DNA of 64,000 nucleotides from Cantharellus purpuraceus (lineage: Eukaryota > Basidiomycota > Agaricomycetes > Cantharellales > Hydnaceae), in contig JALBUN010000023.1 of assembly GCA_025174535.1 (NCBI GenBank), forward strand, positions 1,984,001-2,048,000, in the 5' to 3' direction. This document shows positions 1-14,868 of this stretch, in pieces; positions within the stretch are counted from its first letter, which is position 1, and the number at the start of each line of letters is the position of its first letter. Made by a program: the position numbers and the translations under genes. The notes beneath the pieces were generated by a model, which saw only the letters and a list, made by a program, of their open reading frames with translations, was not told the origin of the DNA and ran no database searches.

Positions 1-136
1 GGCAAAGTTAAGTGGTATTGTAGAGGTTGTGAAGAAATGTTGGGTAGCAATAGAAGGCGAAGGATACGTTGAGCAAACACATGAGTGTATACACCTTTGT
101 AGCTGTACCGGTATGTACCAACAAGTTTGACGAAAG

Positions 137-1900
137 TCATGTTGTGTGTACTTTTTCCAGATCCAGACCTAGCTTGTTGGCGAGGGTCTCCATGTATACC
201 TCTTGAGATGAAATAAGTCATTGTCAAATCTACGGCGTTAAACTTACCCGTCTGATGTCGTAGTCTCCAATACTCTGCCAAAAGTTTTGCCAACTCATCC
301 TCGTTTTGCCGTAAGTGTTCAGCCATCTGGGTTACACCATAAGGATAAAGGCATGGTTGGCAGGTACAATATTTACCTTCTTCTCGATTTCAGTAGCCTC
401 TCTTTTGGTTTCCTCCACGATCTGATCATTATCGCGTCTCTCCGACGACATCTCCTCAAATTCTTTCTTCAATTTAGCGATAGTTCCCTGGGATTTTTCG
501 CGTTGTTCGTCAGCATACTTCTGTTCACGCTCAACCTTTTGCTCTGCGTTGGCCTTCCTTCGCTCTGCGCGCTGTAACAGGAGGGCGACGATTACGACAG
601 GTCGTTCGATAACCGTGTGAAAAGTCACCTCCTGCTGTAATTCTAGTTCTTTGCGACCAACCATCTGTTTTTCTAAGTCAGATTTGGCTTTTGCGAGCTT
701 TGCAAGCGACATGTCTAACGACTCCTGCTCCGCAGCAAGGGCAGCTAAGTGTCTGATATTGGATTGGATATCCTAGAGATAATGTTATCTTACAATACGA
801 AAATCAGAAGAGTCGAATCACCTGCTCGTAGGCGACTAGTGTATCCAACTTAAGCTTCAAAGCTCTAGCTTTTGCTTCATTTGTTGCGATGTTTCGCCGC
901 TCTTCCACTACATTATCGCCCATTGTGGAGATAATACGCTTGAGCCTTTCCGGTGACTGCACAATGCGGGCCTTGGTACGTGAATTTGTATCCAGTGCGA
1001 CATTGATCTCGTCTTGAATACCCGCCTTTCTAGAGGTTATTAGTCGTCCGGCACAAAGTCGAATTGAATGTTACTTTGCGCAAAACGAGATTGTCTCGTT
1101 CGACTTTCAACCCTTCCGCTTCTTGGAACACCGTGTTTTGTTCCTCATACAGGTCGCGGAGTTTGGCTGTCAATGTATGATTTTCCTCCATCAGTTGCTT
1201 GCATAAAGGTTCGTCTGCTTTCAACTGGGCCCTGTTGCAGAGTTCCTGACGTTTGTTTTCATTGGCAAATCAGAAATGACGCACGCATGGTCAAAGAGCT
1301 TTTGGCGTAGGTCCTGTATCTCTTGTTGCAAGTCATCTCTCTCTTCGCTGGCTTTCGTATATTGCTGCTGTAACCGATCTACAAATGGTAGACGCTCCTC
1401 GCTGAATCTGCCGAAGTTGATTATCGCCGACAGGATCTTGTGAGTTCGTCCAAAATTGGGAGATACCAGGTCCATCATCGAAAAGTCGTCGATGCCTGCT
1501 CCGTCTGCAACACGAGTGCTACACCAGCCGTGCCAATTAGTTCAAAGGCATCAACAAAGGATCTGATCCTACGCATGGTACAGAAGGACATGTAATCTTG
1601 AACTTGGCGCGATTAACTCCTGATATTTACTGTGGGTGAGAATCCCTTCTGGATGTAATCGGACGGATTCACCTGCCATTCGTCGATGACGACTAGTGAC
1701 CTCTCCGCTGATTTCTCAAGTTCCCCAATCGTAAGACCAGTTAGCTTCTGAATGGCACACGCGTATACCATTTGTACAACCTCTGGTTTGAGTCCTTTGG
1801 GCGGACGTAGATCGTCCTCTGTAATTGGATAGCCCCAAGAATGGACAACTAGCGCGATCTCCTGCAACTCAACATTGGGGTATGAGAAGCTTGCAGCCAT
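137..1900 (-). CDS. NUF2: Kinetochore protein Nuf2
   Basis: Subunit of the Ndc80 complex, which binds spindle microtubules at the outer kinetochore. The N-terminal exon (start ATG on the minus strand at 1900) carries the calponin-homology-type head, with SFSYPNVELQEIALVVHSWG and a GYPITEDDLRPP segment. A later exon has the family motif LSAIINFGRFSEERLPFVDR near 1390-1445. The rest is a long charged coiled coil (EERDDLQQEIQDLRQKLF and similar). A final intron near 202-247 joins the coiled coil to a terminal exon reading VYMETLANKLGLDLEK, with TGA at 137-139. The upstream in-frame GTG at 1912 is not a eukaryotic start, so ATG 1900 was chosen. Identification rests on the ordered head, hinge motif and coiled coil; exact inner exon borders are inferred. 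Confidence 0.9.
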
Positions 1901-1982
1901 GAAGATGATCACGTTCGACTATAAGGATACGTCGACGGTCAGAATGTTCAATCGAGTGACAACGTGACACCTCGTGCGAGTA

Positions 1983-1990
1983 TCACGTGA
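1983..1990. promoter_or_regulatory. TCACGTGA palindrome upstream of NUF2
   Basis: Perfect 8-bp palindrome 83 bp upstream of the NUF2 start codon. It contains the CACGTG E-box core and matches the RTCACRTG consensus of Cbf1-type bHLH factors. It is one of six such sites in the window, all outside coding sequence. Function is inferred. Confidence 0.45.
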
Positions 1991-2078
1991 CGGCAACGTT
2001 TGTATTAGTGTATACATAAATGAAGGCAAAAACAGCTTTTGAATCTACATAAGCATAAGAATACAGAGGAAAAAAAGA

Positions 2079-5000
2079 TCAAAGGGGCATAGCTCGAATG
2101 CTCCGACCCATTGCTACAGGAGAGCAGTTCTTGGTTTTCGCTGCCGTCCGTTGATAACTCGTACTTGATGTAGTGGAATGGAAATCATACTGTGCATGCA
2201 GATCGCTTACATCAAACTTTGACTTCGATGATCTATGAAAGCTCTCTGCCTTTTTGTTGTCACTCATTGATATGAGACACTTACCTCGACTGTTCTGAAG
2301 TTGGCATCTTGTGCCTACTGCACACCTCAAGTATACGTCTACCGCATGTCTTCCAAAGCGTGTCAGCTTGAGCCTTGGACAAGTTTTCATTTAACATTTC
2401 TTTGAAAGATACGAGGTCTTGGGCACGTGTGAGTCATAGGGGATATTGATGTCATGTAACTTAACAATACCTGTCGGCAGAATAGCGCTGATAATTTGCA
2501 ACAGACCATCTTCCACGACATCTTCGGAATCGCTAAGATTCTGCTCTTGGGAGATCTATCCTCATCATAGGTCGGGATGCAAGCACACTATTGGTTGCCA
2601 CTGACCTCTTCCCGAAGTGTGAGAAGTTCCCTGTAACATCGTTGGGATATGTCATCAGTGTCAGAGTTGGGCGCCGATACCTTGTGGCAGTGCTGCGAGG
2701 CCTCCTTCGCCTTGGAATTAGGGGTTTGTATAGGGCTGGGCACAGCTGCGCAAGGCGGACTACTACCAAAATTATAGATATCGTCCAAGGCTATGGCATC
2801 TCTCGAAAGTTCAGCGATAGATTCATCATCGTCAACAAAAATGTCCGTTGTCGACCTGTTCACGGACACGACAGCTCTAGATGTACGCCTAGTCGTTGTT
2901 TTGGTAGTCCTGGTCTTTGAAGCTTGGGTTGTATCTGATCCGCCAACTTTAGTCATCATCTTGAGCTGTCGCCTCCCCGTTAGAAAGTCATCTGCAGCTG
3001 CACCCAACTGTCAAGTCAAATGAACATCAAATTCAGCTCAACGAGCATGCATGCAAACCTGCATATAAAGTGCGTTCCATCCAGACTTATTCTGAACTGA
3101 TATCTGACGAAATCCCTCCAAGCTTAGAAGGTGATCGAAAAGACGTTCACCCTGTTCTCTGCTCAGAGTAGAGCCTGCTCCAAAAAGAGGGATGCGATCG
3201 TGACCCTTGTCCCGGATGGCTTTGAGATTCGCCCCTCGGAAGACATCCAGGCAATGAAGCTTAGTGACATTCTTGTCTCGGCTAATAAGATCTTTGACGA
3301 GGCGAATTGCTTGAGCTGCCATAGCTGACATGTTCAATTCCACGGACTCGGTGTTGTCTAGACAATTGTTACAGCGTTTGCAACAGTCCTTGCGATCAAA
3401 AGCTTGTCCAAAGTAACCAAGGACTTGAACTCGTCGGCAGTCGATTTCATTCTGGCAATATTGAACTACGGCTCGTACCCCGTCTTCCTGACGCTTCTTT
3501 TCTTCAGAGGTCTTTTCTCCATCCTGGATGAGTTTGAATAATATCTTTGTATCGCCATATGTGTAATCTCCAAGCAAGTCGTCAATTCAATGTAAACGCG
3601 TCTCTGGGGACCACAACTCACATAAAACACAATCTGCTGGCTTGCCGTCTCTCCCCGCCCTCCCTGTCTCTTGGTAGTAACTGTGACAACGGATTAATAC
3701 CCATGTATGCAAATCACACACATGATCTTACCCATCCAGAGACATGGGTAAGGAGTGGTGAATGACATAGCGGACTGGAAAGCGGATCGATGAGCGATAA
3801 ATGAACACGAGCGCAGGGAGATACACACCATCAGGTTCTGCGTGCAAGGAAGGAATATCAGCGAGTCGATATTCGTCAAGATTCACGAGCACTCACTATC
3901 AATGCCCATCCCGAATGCAATCTTCGCCGCGCAGATATGTCAGCCAGAAGCGGTGCATGGTGCAAAAGGACTCACTGTAGCCACGATGATGTCGCATTTA
4001 CCACTCTGCCAAGCAGACTGTGTCTTGTGTTTGTCTTCGACTGACATCTGTGCATGATAATGCTTTGCTTTCAGCCCGTACTTCTCCCTTAGCTCTTTTG
4101 CAACTTCCTCGCACTTGTTTCTACTGAGGCAGTAAATGATACCCGTCTGGCTGCGATGGCGGGTTTGAATGAATGTACTGATATCTGCGATCAAATTCCG
4201 TTTCTTAGGCCGAATCTCGTAGTGCAAGTTCGGACGGTTGAATGACTGCGTCAGGAGGGTGCAGTTTTTGATTCCTAGTCGATCGATCACGTCGTTCATC
4301 ACTTGTTCGTTGGCAGTTGCTGTCAGTGCCATTATGGGTGTCTTAGGATACTCCTGGCGGAGACGGTCAAGGTCCTGATACTGGCAGGAAAGCTGTCAAC
4401 ATATCATTAGATGTTATAGTTCGGCGACTCACCGCATCGCGGAAGTCCCGACCCCATGTAGAGACGCAATGTGCCTCATCGATAACAAATCGAGCTAGCT
4501 CGCCGTCTCGATACAATCTAGCTAAAATAGACCTCATATCATTACTCTTGTGGATTTTTTCAGGTGTCACATAGAGTAACTTGGGTTTGCGGCCTCGACC
4601 AACGAGTCTCGCACGAGCATCCCTCGAGTTCTCGTGAGCCTGATCACTGTTAAAAAGGACCACATCAACGCCCCGTTGGGTGAGATGATGAACCTGATCT
4701 ATCATCAATGCAATGAGAGGAGACACCACTACAGTGACCCCTTTGGTGCTGCCGCCCTCACAGACAGCAGGAACTTGATAGCATAGGCTCTAGAAACCAT
4801 GTTAGCGCGTCGAAAATCAGGAAGATGCAAAGGCCTCAACCTTGCCACCACCAGTAGGCATTAAGACGAAGACGTCTTTGCCTGACAAAGTGGCGTTTAT
4901 CGCCTCGAGTTGATTGGGCCTGAAAGAGTCTAGACCAAAAACTCCTCGCAGAACTTGCATAGTTTCCTTATAGTATGGTGTATGGGTCTGATCGATTCGG

Positions 5001-6631
5001 TTGGCATCCTTGGAAGATAACTCTGCTGTCTTGTATGTTTGCCTCTTGGAAGGAGATGGACGCCTCTCCAGCGTGTTTCCAATAAGTTGTAAAGGAGCAT
5101 CGGACGGCAAGCCTACGGGTTGAAAGGCATCTACTGGCTCGTCCTTGTCGTCTAGTTGCGCCCACATTGCCTCTTCTTCATCTCCACAATGGTCTGTGGT
5201 GAGTTTTGAGGACGACTTGGTCACGATCATATTGCTAGTGGCAGAATATGCAGTAGGATTGTCCCTTGCCATCGCAGACTGAGGAGTTAGGGAAGCACGG
5301 CAAGCGCAGCTTTGATTTTGCTGCAAACGTGTCGAACTTGAGAATGTACAAAAGGAGGATTGTGTGGCATGCGAAGCCCCAATGGTTGTTGTATGATCCG
5401 CAGAGTTTGCTCCTACAGGTGTCGATGGTGTGCATATACCGAAAGCAGTTGCAGAAGAAATGCCGAATTGTCGATTCTGAATGACAGACCTGATTGCTGC
5501 TATCCTTTTCTCCAGATTATTGCTGTAGATGTCACCCATTTTCAAACTCAAACGAACTTTGAGGTAAGTGACAACAAACCTAGCCTCTTGAAGCATTGCA
5601 CGATCTAATCCTGCTTCCTGACCATTGAAAGCTCTAAGGAGTTTATCGACAGTGTCCAATCTAGCACTCATGTTATTAGTTAACATCATATGTAATTCTT
5701 CCAACGAGTGCTGAGACAGAGGATATAGTACGATTAGAGAGTAGAAAATGAGAAAAGCGAACGAGGCTCACAGCTTCATAATCTGCCAAAAGATTCGGAG
5801 AAATAACACTATTCGACCTAGTTGGAGGTAGGGGCGAATGGGAAGATAGTAGTAATTCCTGGTTAAGTGGCCGTTATACAATGCGAGGAGTCAGACAGCA
5901 ACGCTGAACTGACTTTAGTTTGCTCTCTCGTCGCTCGCTGCTTTACAACATCATTGGCTGCAATCGATTCAGTATCCATCATATTCTCGTCTGCATCTCC
6001 ATGCCTCAACCAATGTGCTCAATATCTATCACATATGGATACGTACCTTGAGCCGGTTTCGTAGGATGCACCGTCTTAGGACGCTTGTGTGATACTATAC
6101 TCGATATGACATCGTTGGTCGACGTCGAGCGTTTTAATGGCACATTTGATGAAGATAATGACAAGGAGGTTGAAGGAGAGACGTAGTTGTCAATCAGGAT
6201 GTTGGAGACAGATTTGGTCGGTTGTGAGTTGTCAAATGTAGCTGGATATTTCTGGTTGATGTCGGTTGGGGAATGTGATAGTTTCCCTCTGCTCTGCGGA
6301 GGTTTCGCCTGGGCCACAAGAGTGACTTGTGTCAACAAGGTTCCATGAGGGCCCGTAGGTTTATTGGAGCTGGCTAGGTTAAATTGGATTACTCAGTGGA
6401 GCTGACAGAAGCAACGGAGAAAACGCACAAAAGGTAGCCTGTGATTTTGATGCTGAAGTTGACTTAAACCTAAAGTTCTAGAGCGGAATGGGTTCACACA
6501 GAACTAACAGAATACCTGCAAACGCGCACCTTGGGTTGACCACCATCAAGCAACTGCTTTACATGACCTGTTGAAGATCCTGCCTGGGCTCGACGCTTGA
6601 GATCGTCAAGATTGTTCTGCGGCAGAGACAT
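2079..6631 (-). CDS. SGS1: RecQ-family DNA helicase, Sgs1/BLM type (helicase, RQC, HRDC)
   Basis: ATP-dependent 3'-5' DNA helicase of homologous recombination and replication-fork repair. Going from the N-terminus: a long low-complexity Ser/Thr-rich region (start at 6631, [14 protein letters not shown]); Walker [10 protein letters not shown] near 4850-4870; DEAH box [19 protein letters not shown] near 4440-4490; helicase C-terminal lobe with [16 protein letters not shown] and [20 protein letters not shown] (3940-4330); RQC zinc site [20 protein letters not shown] plus [10 protein letters not shown] (3360-3480). The HRDC domain is spread over three exons (about 2280-2640), ending [19 protein letters not shown]. 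The stop is TGA at 2079-2081. Having RQC and HRDC together points to the Sgs1/BLM group rather than a shorter RecQ. The gene is interrupted by many short introns; the first HRDC intron has a weak GTCAGT donor. Confidence 0.9.
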
Positions 6632-6750
6632 AAGCTCGCCTTAGGAAAAAGGCTAATTGCAACAATGCGATATTCGATTGAAGTCCAAGATAAAGGGAGC
6701 CTGTACGTTACGCTAAGCGCCAGACAATCAGACGCGTCAAAACATAAGGG

Positions 6751-6758
6751 TCACGTGA
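6751..6758. promoter_or_regulatory. TCACGTGA palindrome upstream of the RecQ helicase
   Basis: Perfect palindrome 120 bp upstream of the RecQ helicase start, in the 203-bp gap to DDX41. Same octamer as at 1983, 17570, 25231, 44312 and 60699. Confidence 0.45.
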
Positions 6759-6834
6759 TCTCTCACTAGCAGAAACAAGTAATACGATCCTATTGTTTTG
6801 GTACAGATACAGTAACGAGACGAGAAGCAGATAA

Positions 6835-9115
<2,281 letters not shown>

Positions 9116-9220
9116 TTGAGCAGAGGGAGGTATCCACATGTGCCCACACTGGCCGGTCCCAGCTTTCCGCTTTCGCCAGGAAGATGCAGCTGGCCAAGTC
9201 AACCCGCTGCAGCGACTGAC

Positions 9221-10588
9221 ATGGCCGCCTTTGACCCATCCACCCATCCCCACCGCAGATGTATGACCTCTTTCTGCTGAGCTGTGCTGCATTCTGACGC
9301 TGTTATAGTCAACCCATTGACCGGAGAACATGTGCTTGTCTCACCCCATCGTACAAAGCGACCGTGGCAAGGCCAGACAGAGCCTTTGCAGCCAAGTTTT
9401 CCACACTACGATCCCTCATGCTACCTCTGCCCAGGCAATGCTCGCTCGGGTGGCCAGCAAAACGAGCAATATCCCCATACACTCGTCGGTTCCCGTCACT
9501 CGCCAGCAAGCTATTCAACTGATCATACACTAGGTGTTCGAGAACGACTTTCCCGCTCTTTTGCCTCCCCCAGGTCCCGAGCCTCCGATGGCTGCACATC
9601 CCCTCCTAACTTCAACACCCGTTGACGGTGCATGTGACGTGCTTATATTTCACTCTAGGCATGACTTCACGCTGGCGAGACTTCCAGTACCCGACATAGA
9701 ACGCGTGATCGACGACTGGTCTGCTATATACCAGAAACGCGGCACTCAGAAGGGCATAAAGTATGTCCAAATATTTGAGGTTAGTTTCGATCGTGTTTTT
9801 TTCATCAGTGAGGACTTATGTGCCTCGTCAGAATAAGGGTGCAATGATGGGATGCTCCAACCCTCATCCTCACGGTCAGGTTTGGTCCCTCTCGGAAATT
9901 CCATCGCTTCCTGCGAAAGAACTTGCCTCGCTCCTTACGTACGCTCACACCTACCACTCGCCCTCAGAAGCTCCGAAAGACGGAAATGGCCGCCCCAATC
10001 TCCTCCTGGAATATGTACACTTTGAAACACATGTTTCTCAAGATAACGGCAGGGTTGTCGTTCGGAATGAGCACTGGGTGGCGCTCGTGCCCTGGTGGGC
10101 CATATGGCCCTTCGAGACACTACGTTGGTTTTGAACTTCTGCGTTCATGTTCCCATATTGATTAAACCACATGTAGTACTGCCTTATAAACGACACCTAT
10201 CTTCTCTTACCGATCTTTCCGACGCCGAGAAAAGGTCACTAGCTGAGATCTTATCTAGGCTCACAAAACGCTATGACAATCTATTCTCGACATCGTTTGC
10301 CTACTCAATGGGCATTCATCAACGACCCGTTCCCAAAGTCAACGATGAGCCCGATGAATATGATGTAGCACAGCTTCATTTCCACTTCTACCCTCCACTC
10401 CTCAGGAGCTCCAGCGTGAAAAAGTTTCTAGTTGGGTAAGTCCCGTGTAATTTCATTGTGAAGTCTTCTCACATTGTCACAGCTTTGAACTCATGGGAGA
10501 GCCACAGCGCGACTTGACCCCAGAACAAGCGGCCGAGAAGCTTCGTAACTGTTCAGAGATACACTACCTCGATGAGCCATATAACTAG
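9221..10588 (+). CDS. GAL7: Galactose-1-phosphate uridylyltransferase
   Basis: Leloir-pathway enzyme: exchanges UMP between UDP-glucose and galactose-1-phosphate. Exon 1 (9221-9260) ends [13 protein letters not shown] and joins over intron 9261-9308 to [20 protein letters not shown], the invariant N-terminal motif. [11 protein letters not shown] supplies family cysteines; [12 protein letters not shown] follows an intron. The active-site HPHGQ, containing the uridylylated histidine, lies in [18 protein letters not shown] (about 9855-9900). The C-terminal part has [17 protein letters not shown], the histidine-rich [10 protein letters not shown] and [23 protein letters not shown] is at 10586-10588. 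Length and motifs look complete. The gene is not next to GAL1 or GAL10 homologues here, so no GAL cluster is visible in the window. Confidence 0.95.
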
Positions 10589-10815
10589 TGTGGTGTAGTA
10601 AACATAACTTGCATTCGTGCTCGACTACATATACACCCTTTACAATGAAAAAAAATTCAGAACAGTATCAACCCCTCAACGACAGTATACGAGAGTTCAA
10701 CCGGCAAGAAAGCATACAACTACATTTGTCTGCAAGACATAAGTGACGTATTAGGGTCAGATAGTACAGACAACCTACACAAGCATTTAAAGCGACAAAA
10801 TTGACGACAATATCA

Positions 10816-11973
10816 TCATTCAGAATCCTTCGCAGCCCTATGATCGGCCTTGGTCTCTGCTACCTTTGCTTTGCCGTTGACCTGGGGCTCAGCGTCAGTT
10901 CCCTTGTCGTCCCCTTTGTTTTTCTTATCGCCTTCGACTGTGGCACTGACGCTAGAAGCGTTCTTGGCGTGGGCGTCAGCAGAAGAGCTGGACGTGCTCT
11001 GGTCGGTGGTGGTGGCGCTGCCTTGGTTTGCATGGGGTTGTCTTGGCTGAAACAGACCAGGGGGTGGATACGGATAGTGAAACCCTTGATGAGTGCCTTG
11101 ACCTTGAGGGATCGGATAGGGTGGATAAGGCCCAGGGTAAGATATGAAGGTTGCAGGGTAAAATCCTACAGGAAAATGCGGTGCCTCGCTGCCCCCACCC
11201 GCGCTCTCACCATCACCACCATGAGGCGGCTGTCCCCCAACAGGCGTGAGCGCGAAAACAGGCTGGTAGTATGCACCACCTTCCAACTTGCCATTGGGAC
11301 CAGTCGGGGCGTAGCTACTCCACATACCAGGAGGGTACCCGACAGGGCCAACATAAGGCATGTTAGGCGGAGGGCCATGGGAGGTATTAGCAGGGTGAAT
11401 GCCGCTACCTTCATCATCTGCACTAGCGTTCGAACCTACATACCAAATGGGTTCAGTCGCAGGACAAGAAGAGGAAACTCACGAACCTTTGCTATCGCGC
11501 TTCTTGTAAGGACCTCTCTTGACACCTTTCCTCCGTTCCTTACGCTTGCTATCGACGCACGTCTCTGTCGTGCCGTAGCGAATGCAGCGTTGGCAAGGAC
11601 GGTTATCATCGCACTTCTTGCATGCCTTTTGACAATTGGTACACGCATTCTTGCACTGTGTACGCTTCGGCCTGGTCATGGGAGGCGGACCGGACATTAC
11701 ATTGCCGTAAGGGTAAACAGGTAGAGGCGGGTATGGGACTGAGACACCCATACCGCCACCACCTGCAGACTCTACATGTGTGTTGTCCTGAGGAGGGCCA
11801 CCGTTCGAAGCGCCATCCTGGCCAGGATAAAAGGGAAAGGGTGGGTCTTGTGGTGCGGCAGAACTTGCGGTGGCGTCTTCGGCAGGTTGCGTTATGGGTG
11901 TTGTGGCTGCCTCTGCGGTGGGGTCATTGGTAGTGGGTGTACCCGGTTCATCCGCAGAACTTTCAGAGGCCAT
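10816..11973 (-). CDS. Zn2Cys6 transcription factor with Pro/Tyr/Gly-rich tail
   Basis: Probable DNA-binding regulator. From ATG at 11973, a Thr/Ala/Pro-rich leader of about 100 residues is followed by a binuclear zinc cluster with cysteines at residues 111, 114, 121, 127, 130 and 139 (CTNCQKACKKCDDNRPCQRC), spacing C-2-C-6-C-5-C-2-C-8-C. A very basic block follows (KRKERRKGVKRGPYKKRD), probably for nuclear import and DNA contact. Two extra cysteines (107, 118) lie in or beside the cluster. One intron near 11430-11480 joins this to a second exon rich in Pro, Tyr and Gly (YPGPYPPYPIPQGQG), then Ser/Asp/Lys-rich to TGA at 10816-10818. No fungal-TF middle homology domain is visible. Target genes cannot be told from sequence. 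A 307-residue frame on the opposite strand is a shadow. Confidence 0.8.
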
Positions 11974-12477
11974 GTAGAAAGCTGGCTACTGCGAGTGTGC
12001 GCTCTGCAACAGTTCTCCAGTGAGGCGAAGTATGAGCCGGGTGGTGGTCCGTTGACTGGATAAAGGATATGTGAGTGACTAGCCATGGCCGGGAGACGAT
12101 GTAGCACAAAGTATAGAACAAAGAGTATAGAGAGTAGAAGTGCTGTCGTCGGAAACGAGCGCGCACCTTGAAATAGTGTCGCCGTTGCTCGCCGCTTGGC
12201 GCAGTGTCGGAGACTGTAGGTTCAAGAGGAGACGAGGGAGAGCGTGGAAGGCGGAAGAAGGAGTTTTGAATTTATGCTCCGCAGGCGGTGTCTTTTGTAC
12301 TCAGACAATAACTCAGACAGGCTTTTGCTACAAACCGCTAAACCAGGCAATCTGTTGACACGACTCATATCAAGAAAGGCGTTTTTACGTGTGTCGGAAC
12401 ATATTTATTACACTCCTCGCGTCTATTAATGTGTCCAATTACACAGTATAGGGTATGCAGTGATCAAGACTCAGCTA
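11974..12477. other. Intergenic: 5' side of the Zn2Cys6 gene and 3' side of VMA1
   Basis: About 500 bp between two minus-strand genes. It should hold the promoter and leader of the zinc-cluster gene and the terminator of VMA1. No conserved reading frame, RNA gene or strong repeat was seen. Confidence 0.5.
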
Positions 12478-14868
12478 CTACTCCACTAACTGACGAAACT
12501 TGTCCTGGATCTCTCCGTGCAACGCATCAAGCCTCTTCCTTATAGTTTCTTCGCCTTGAGAAGGGCTCTGCAGAAACTCAAGATCAGTAACACCCTCTAC
12601 GAAGAAGTTGCCCTTTACGAACTTCAAATTTCATCTGTGACAGTTTGAACATAATATCTGATGCCGAATCTTTGATCTTCGCAAATGTGAGGTCATCCTG
12701 CGCGACAGCCTTGAGTGCTGCATCGTGAAAGCCAACAAAGTTTCGGAGCATAGCGCTTGTCTTGTAAAACGGGCAGAACCGGTCGTACTCGCTCATGCCA
12801 TTCTGCTGCAAAAAGTCATCTTTGAGCATTCGAGCGACCTCGAGAGTAATCTTGTCATTTTCGCCCAGTGCGCTTTTTCCAACGAGCTGCACTATCTCGG
12901 CGAGATCCTCCTCTTTCTGTAGAATTTCTTTTGTCTTGCTGCGCAGCTCGACAAAGCCAGGCTCTGTTGATTCGTAATACGGCTCCAGTACTTTGGTATA
13001 TTTCGAGTAAGAGACGTTCCAGTTGACGGATGGAAAATGTTTGCGTTGCGCAAGCTTCTTGTCAAGACCCCAAAACACTTGAACGATACCAAGAGTCGAC
13101 GACGTGACAGGATCGGAAAGGTCACCGCCGGGTGGAGAAACACTGACGCACAGATTAGTGGGGCTTGGGAAAAGGCACCTGCTAAATCACCCACGCGCCA
13201 ACAATAGAAACAGTTCCATTCCGTACTGGATTACCCAAGCAAGTAACCTTTCCTGCTCGCTCGTAGAAACTGGCAAGTTTGGTACCAAGGTATGCAGGAT
13301 ACCCAGAGTCAGCAGGCATTTCGGCCAATCGACCACTGATTTCACGTAGTGCTTCCGCCCATCGACTTGTTGAATCAGCCATCATAGAGACGTTGCTGCC
13401 TTGGTCACGGAAATATTCAGCTAGGGTAATGCCAGTATAAATACTAGCCTCCCGAGCAGCTACAGGCATGTTCGAGGTGTTGGCAACAAGAGTAGTGCGT
13501 TTCATGATGGGTTCTTGTCGTTCTCCGATTTCCATGGTCAATTCAGGAAACTGATACTCGGGTCAGAGCAAGGGAAGGAGTGGGGGGATAAAATTCAACA
13601 AACCTCCATCAGTACTTCAGCCATCTTTAACCATCAACTATTAGCTTCCATAACGGTTTAATCGCCAGAAGCTCAAGCGTACCTCGTTTCCTCTCTCACC
13701 GCAACCAACGTAGATAATAATGTCACTATTGGAAAATTTGGATATTGCTTGAGAGATAACAGTTTTCCCACAGCCAAATGCACCAGGTATGGCGGTTGTG
13801 CCACCTTGCACACAACTAACCACGCATGAGAAGACAATTGCTGAACACTTCTGCAAACAACTCACGGGAAAAGGGCGTCGAGTATACGCTGGCCAGTGAG
13901 AAGCGGGTAATCTGCCGTCAATTTCTCCGTGACAGGTCGGGGGGCGCGGACAGGCCAGAGCTGCATCATAGTATGTTTGGTTGTCTTCCCTTCAAATTCA
14001 GTCTCAAGAACGATATCCTGTTACCCAGCCGAACCAAATATCAGAAATAGAGCTGTTATGAAATAATTGACACATACGTCGACGGAATAGCTTCCTTTTT
14101 CCGCTATGTGTGTGATCGTGCCCAGGGCACGTGGGTTCAACATAATCTTGTGGCTGTCGACAAGTGAATTCTCCCAAACTTTACCAAAGATATCGCCGCC
14201 GGAAACGTGGTTCCCAACCTACACGAGGATGGATTTATAGATTATATAAGTATGATGTGACAGTACCTTGAAGTTAGTAGGCGCAAAATCCCACTTTAAT
14301 GAGCGGTTTAGCGCAGAAGTATTGATTCCACGCGGAATATAGATTGATTTAGACATCTCTTGAATAGACTACGCAGCCAACGCTGTCAACAATTTTCAAT
14401 GACGATGGCTAGGTGACTGACCCTGAGAGGTCGTTGAATTCCGTCAACAATATTACCCATCAGACCTAAAATACGTCAGGAAATCATTACAGGCGAAGAC
14501 GCCAACGAGCGTGTACCAGGTCCAAGTTCCACGCTGAGAGGCTTTCCTGTTCTTAGCACCGGATCACCCACCGTAACACCAGATGTTTCTTCATACACTT
14601 GGACGGTCGCTTTGTCCGCATCTATCCGGATGACCTCTAAAAGAAGAAGTCCCAATTCAATGATAAAGTTATAGTATCAAACCGTGGACTCACCCCCAAC
14701 TAGTTCATCATGACCCACTCTGACGAGCTCATACATTGCAGCACCAGTCATGTTCTCTGCAATGACGACAGGTCCAGAGACGCCAAACACTTGACCAATC
14801 CTTGACTCTCGCTCCTCATCTCTGACCTTTGGCAAGTGCTTCTTCGCGTTTTCCATTGCTCCAGCCAT
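12478..14868 (-). CDS. VMA1: V-type proton ATPase catalytic subunit A
   Basis: Catalytic A subunit of the vacuolar H+-ATPase V1 sector, which hydrolyses ATP to acidify vacuole and endosomes. The start at 14868 ([19 protein letters not shown]) is followed by [20 protein letters not shown]. The P-loop is [13 protein letters not shown] (about 13740-13790), followed by [12 protein letters not shown]. Downstream come [20 protein letters not shown] (13320-13380), [14 protein letters not shown] and the C-terminal helical domain [19 protein letters not shown]. The last intron has a GTTCGT donor and ends CTGCAG, giving [16 protein letters not shown] and a tail FRQLVE with TAG at 12478-12480. The P-loop region reads straight into family sequence, so there is no intein as in the yeast orthologue. 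It is divergent from RPT1, 130 bp apart. Confidence 0.95.

Noticed and set aside
1..136. Possible gene at the left edge
   Set aside because: Only 136 bases beyond the NUF2 stop; no coding signal or splice site could be supported.
10801..11724. Long plus-strand open frame of 307 residues
   Set aside because: It lies antisense to the Zn2Cys6 gene, whose minus-strand frame has a real zinc cluster; the plus frame has no family match and comes from GC-rich codon bias.
12478..14868. Possible intein in VMA1, as in yeast
   Set aside because: The P-loop region [13 protein letters not shown] runs on to [12 protein letters not shown] with no insertion and no intein motifs.
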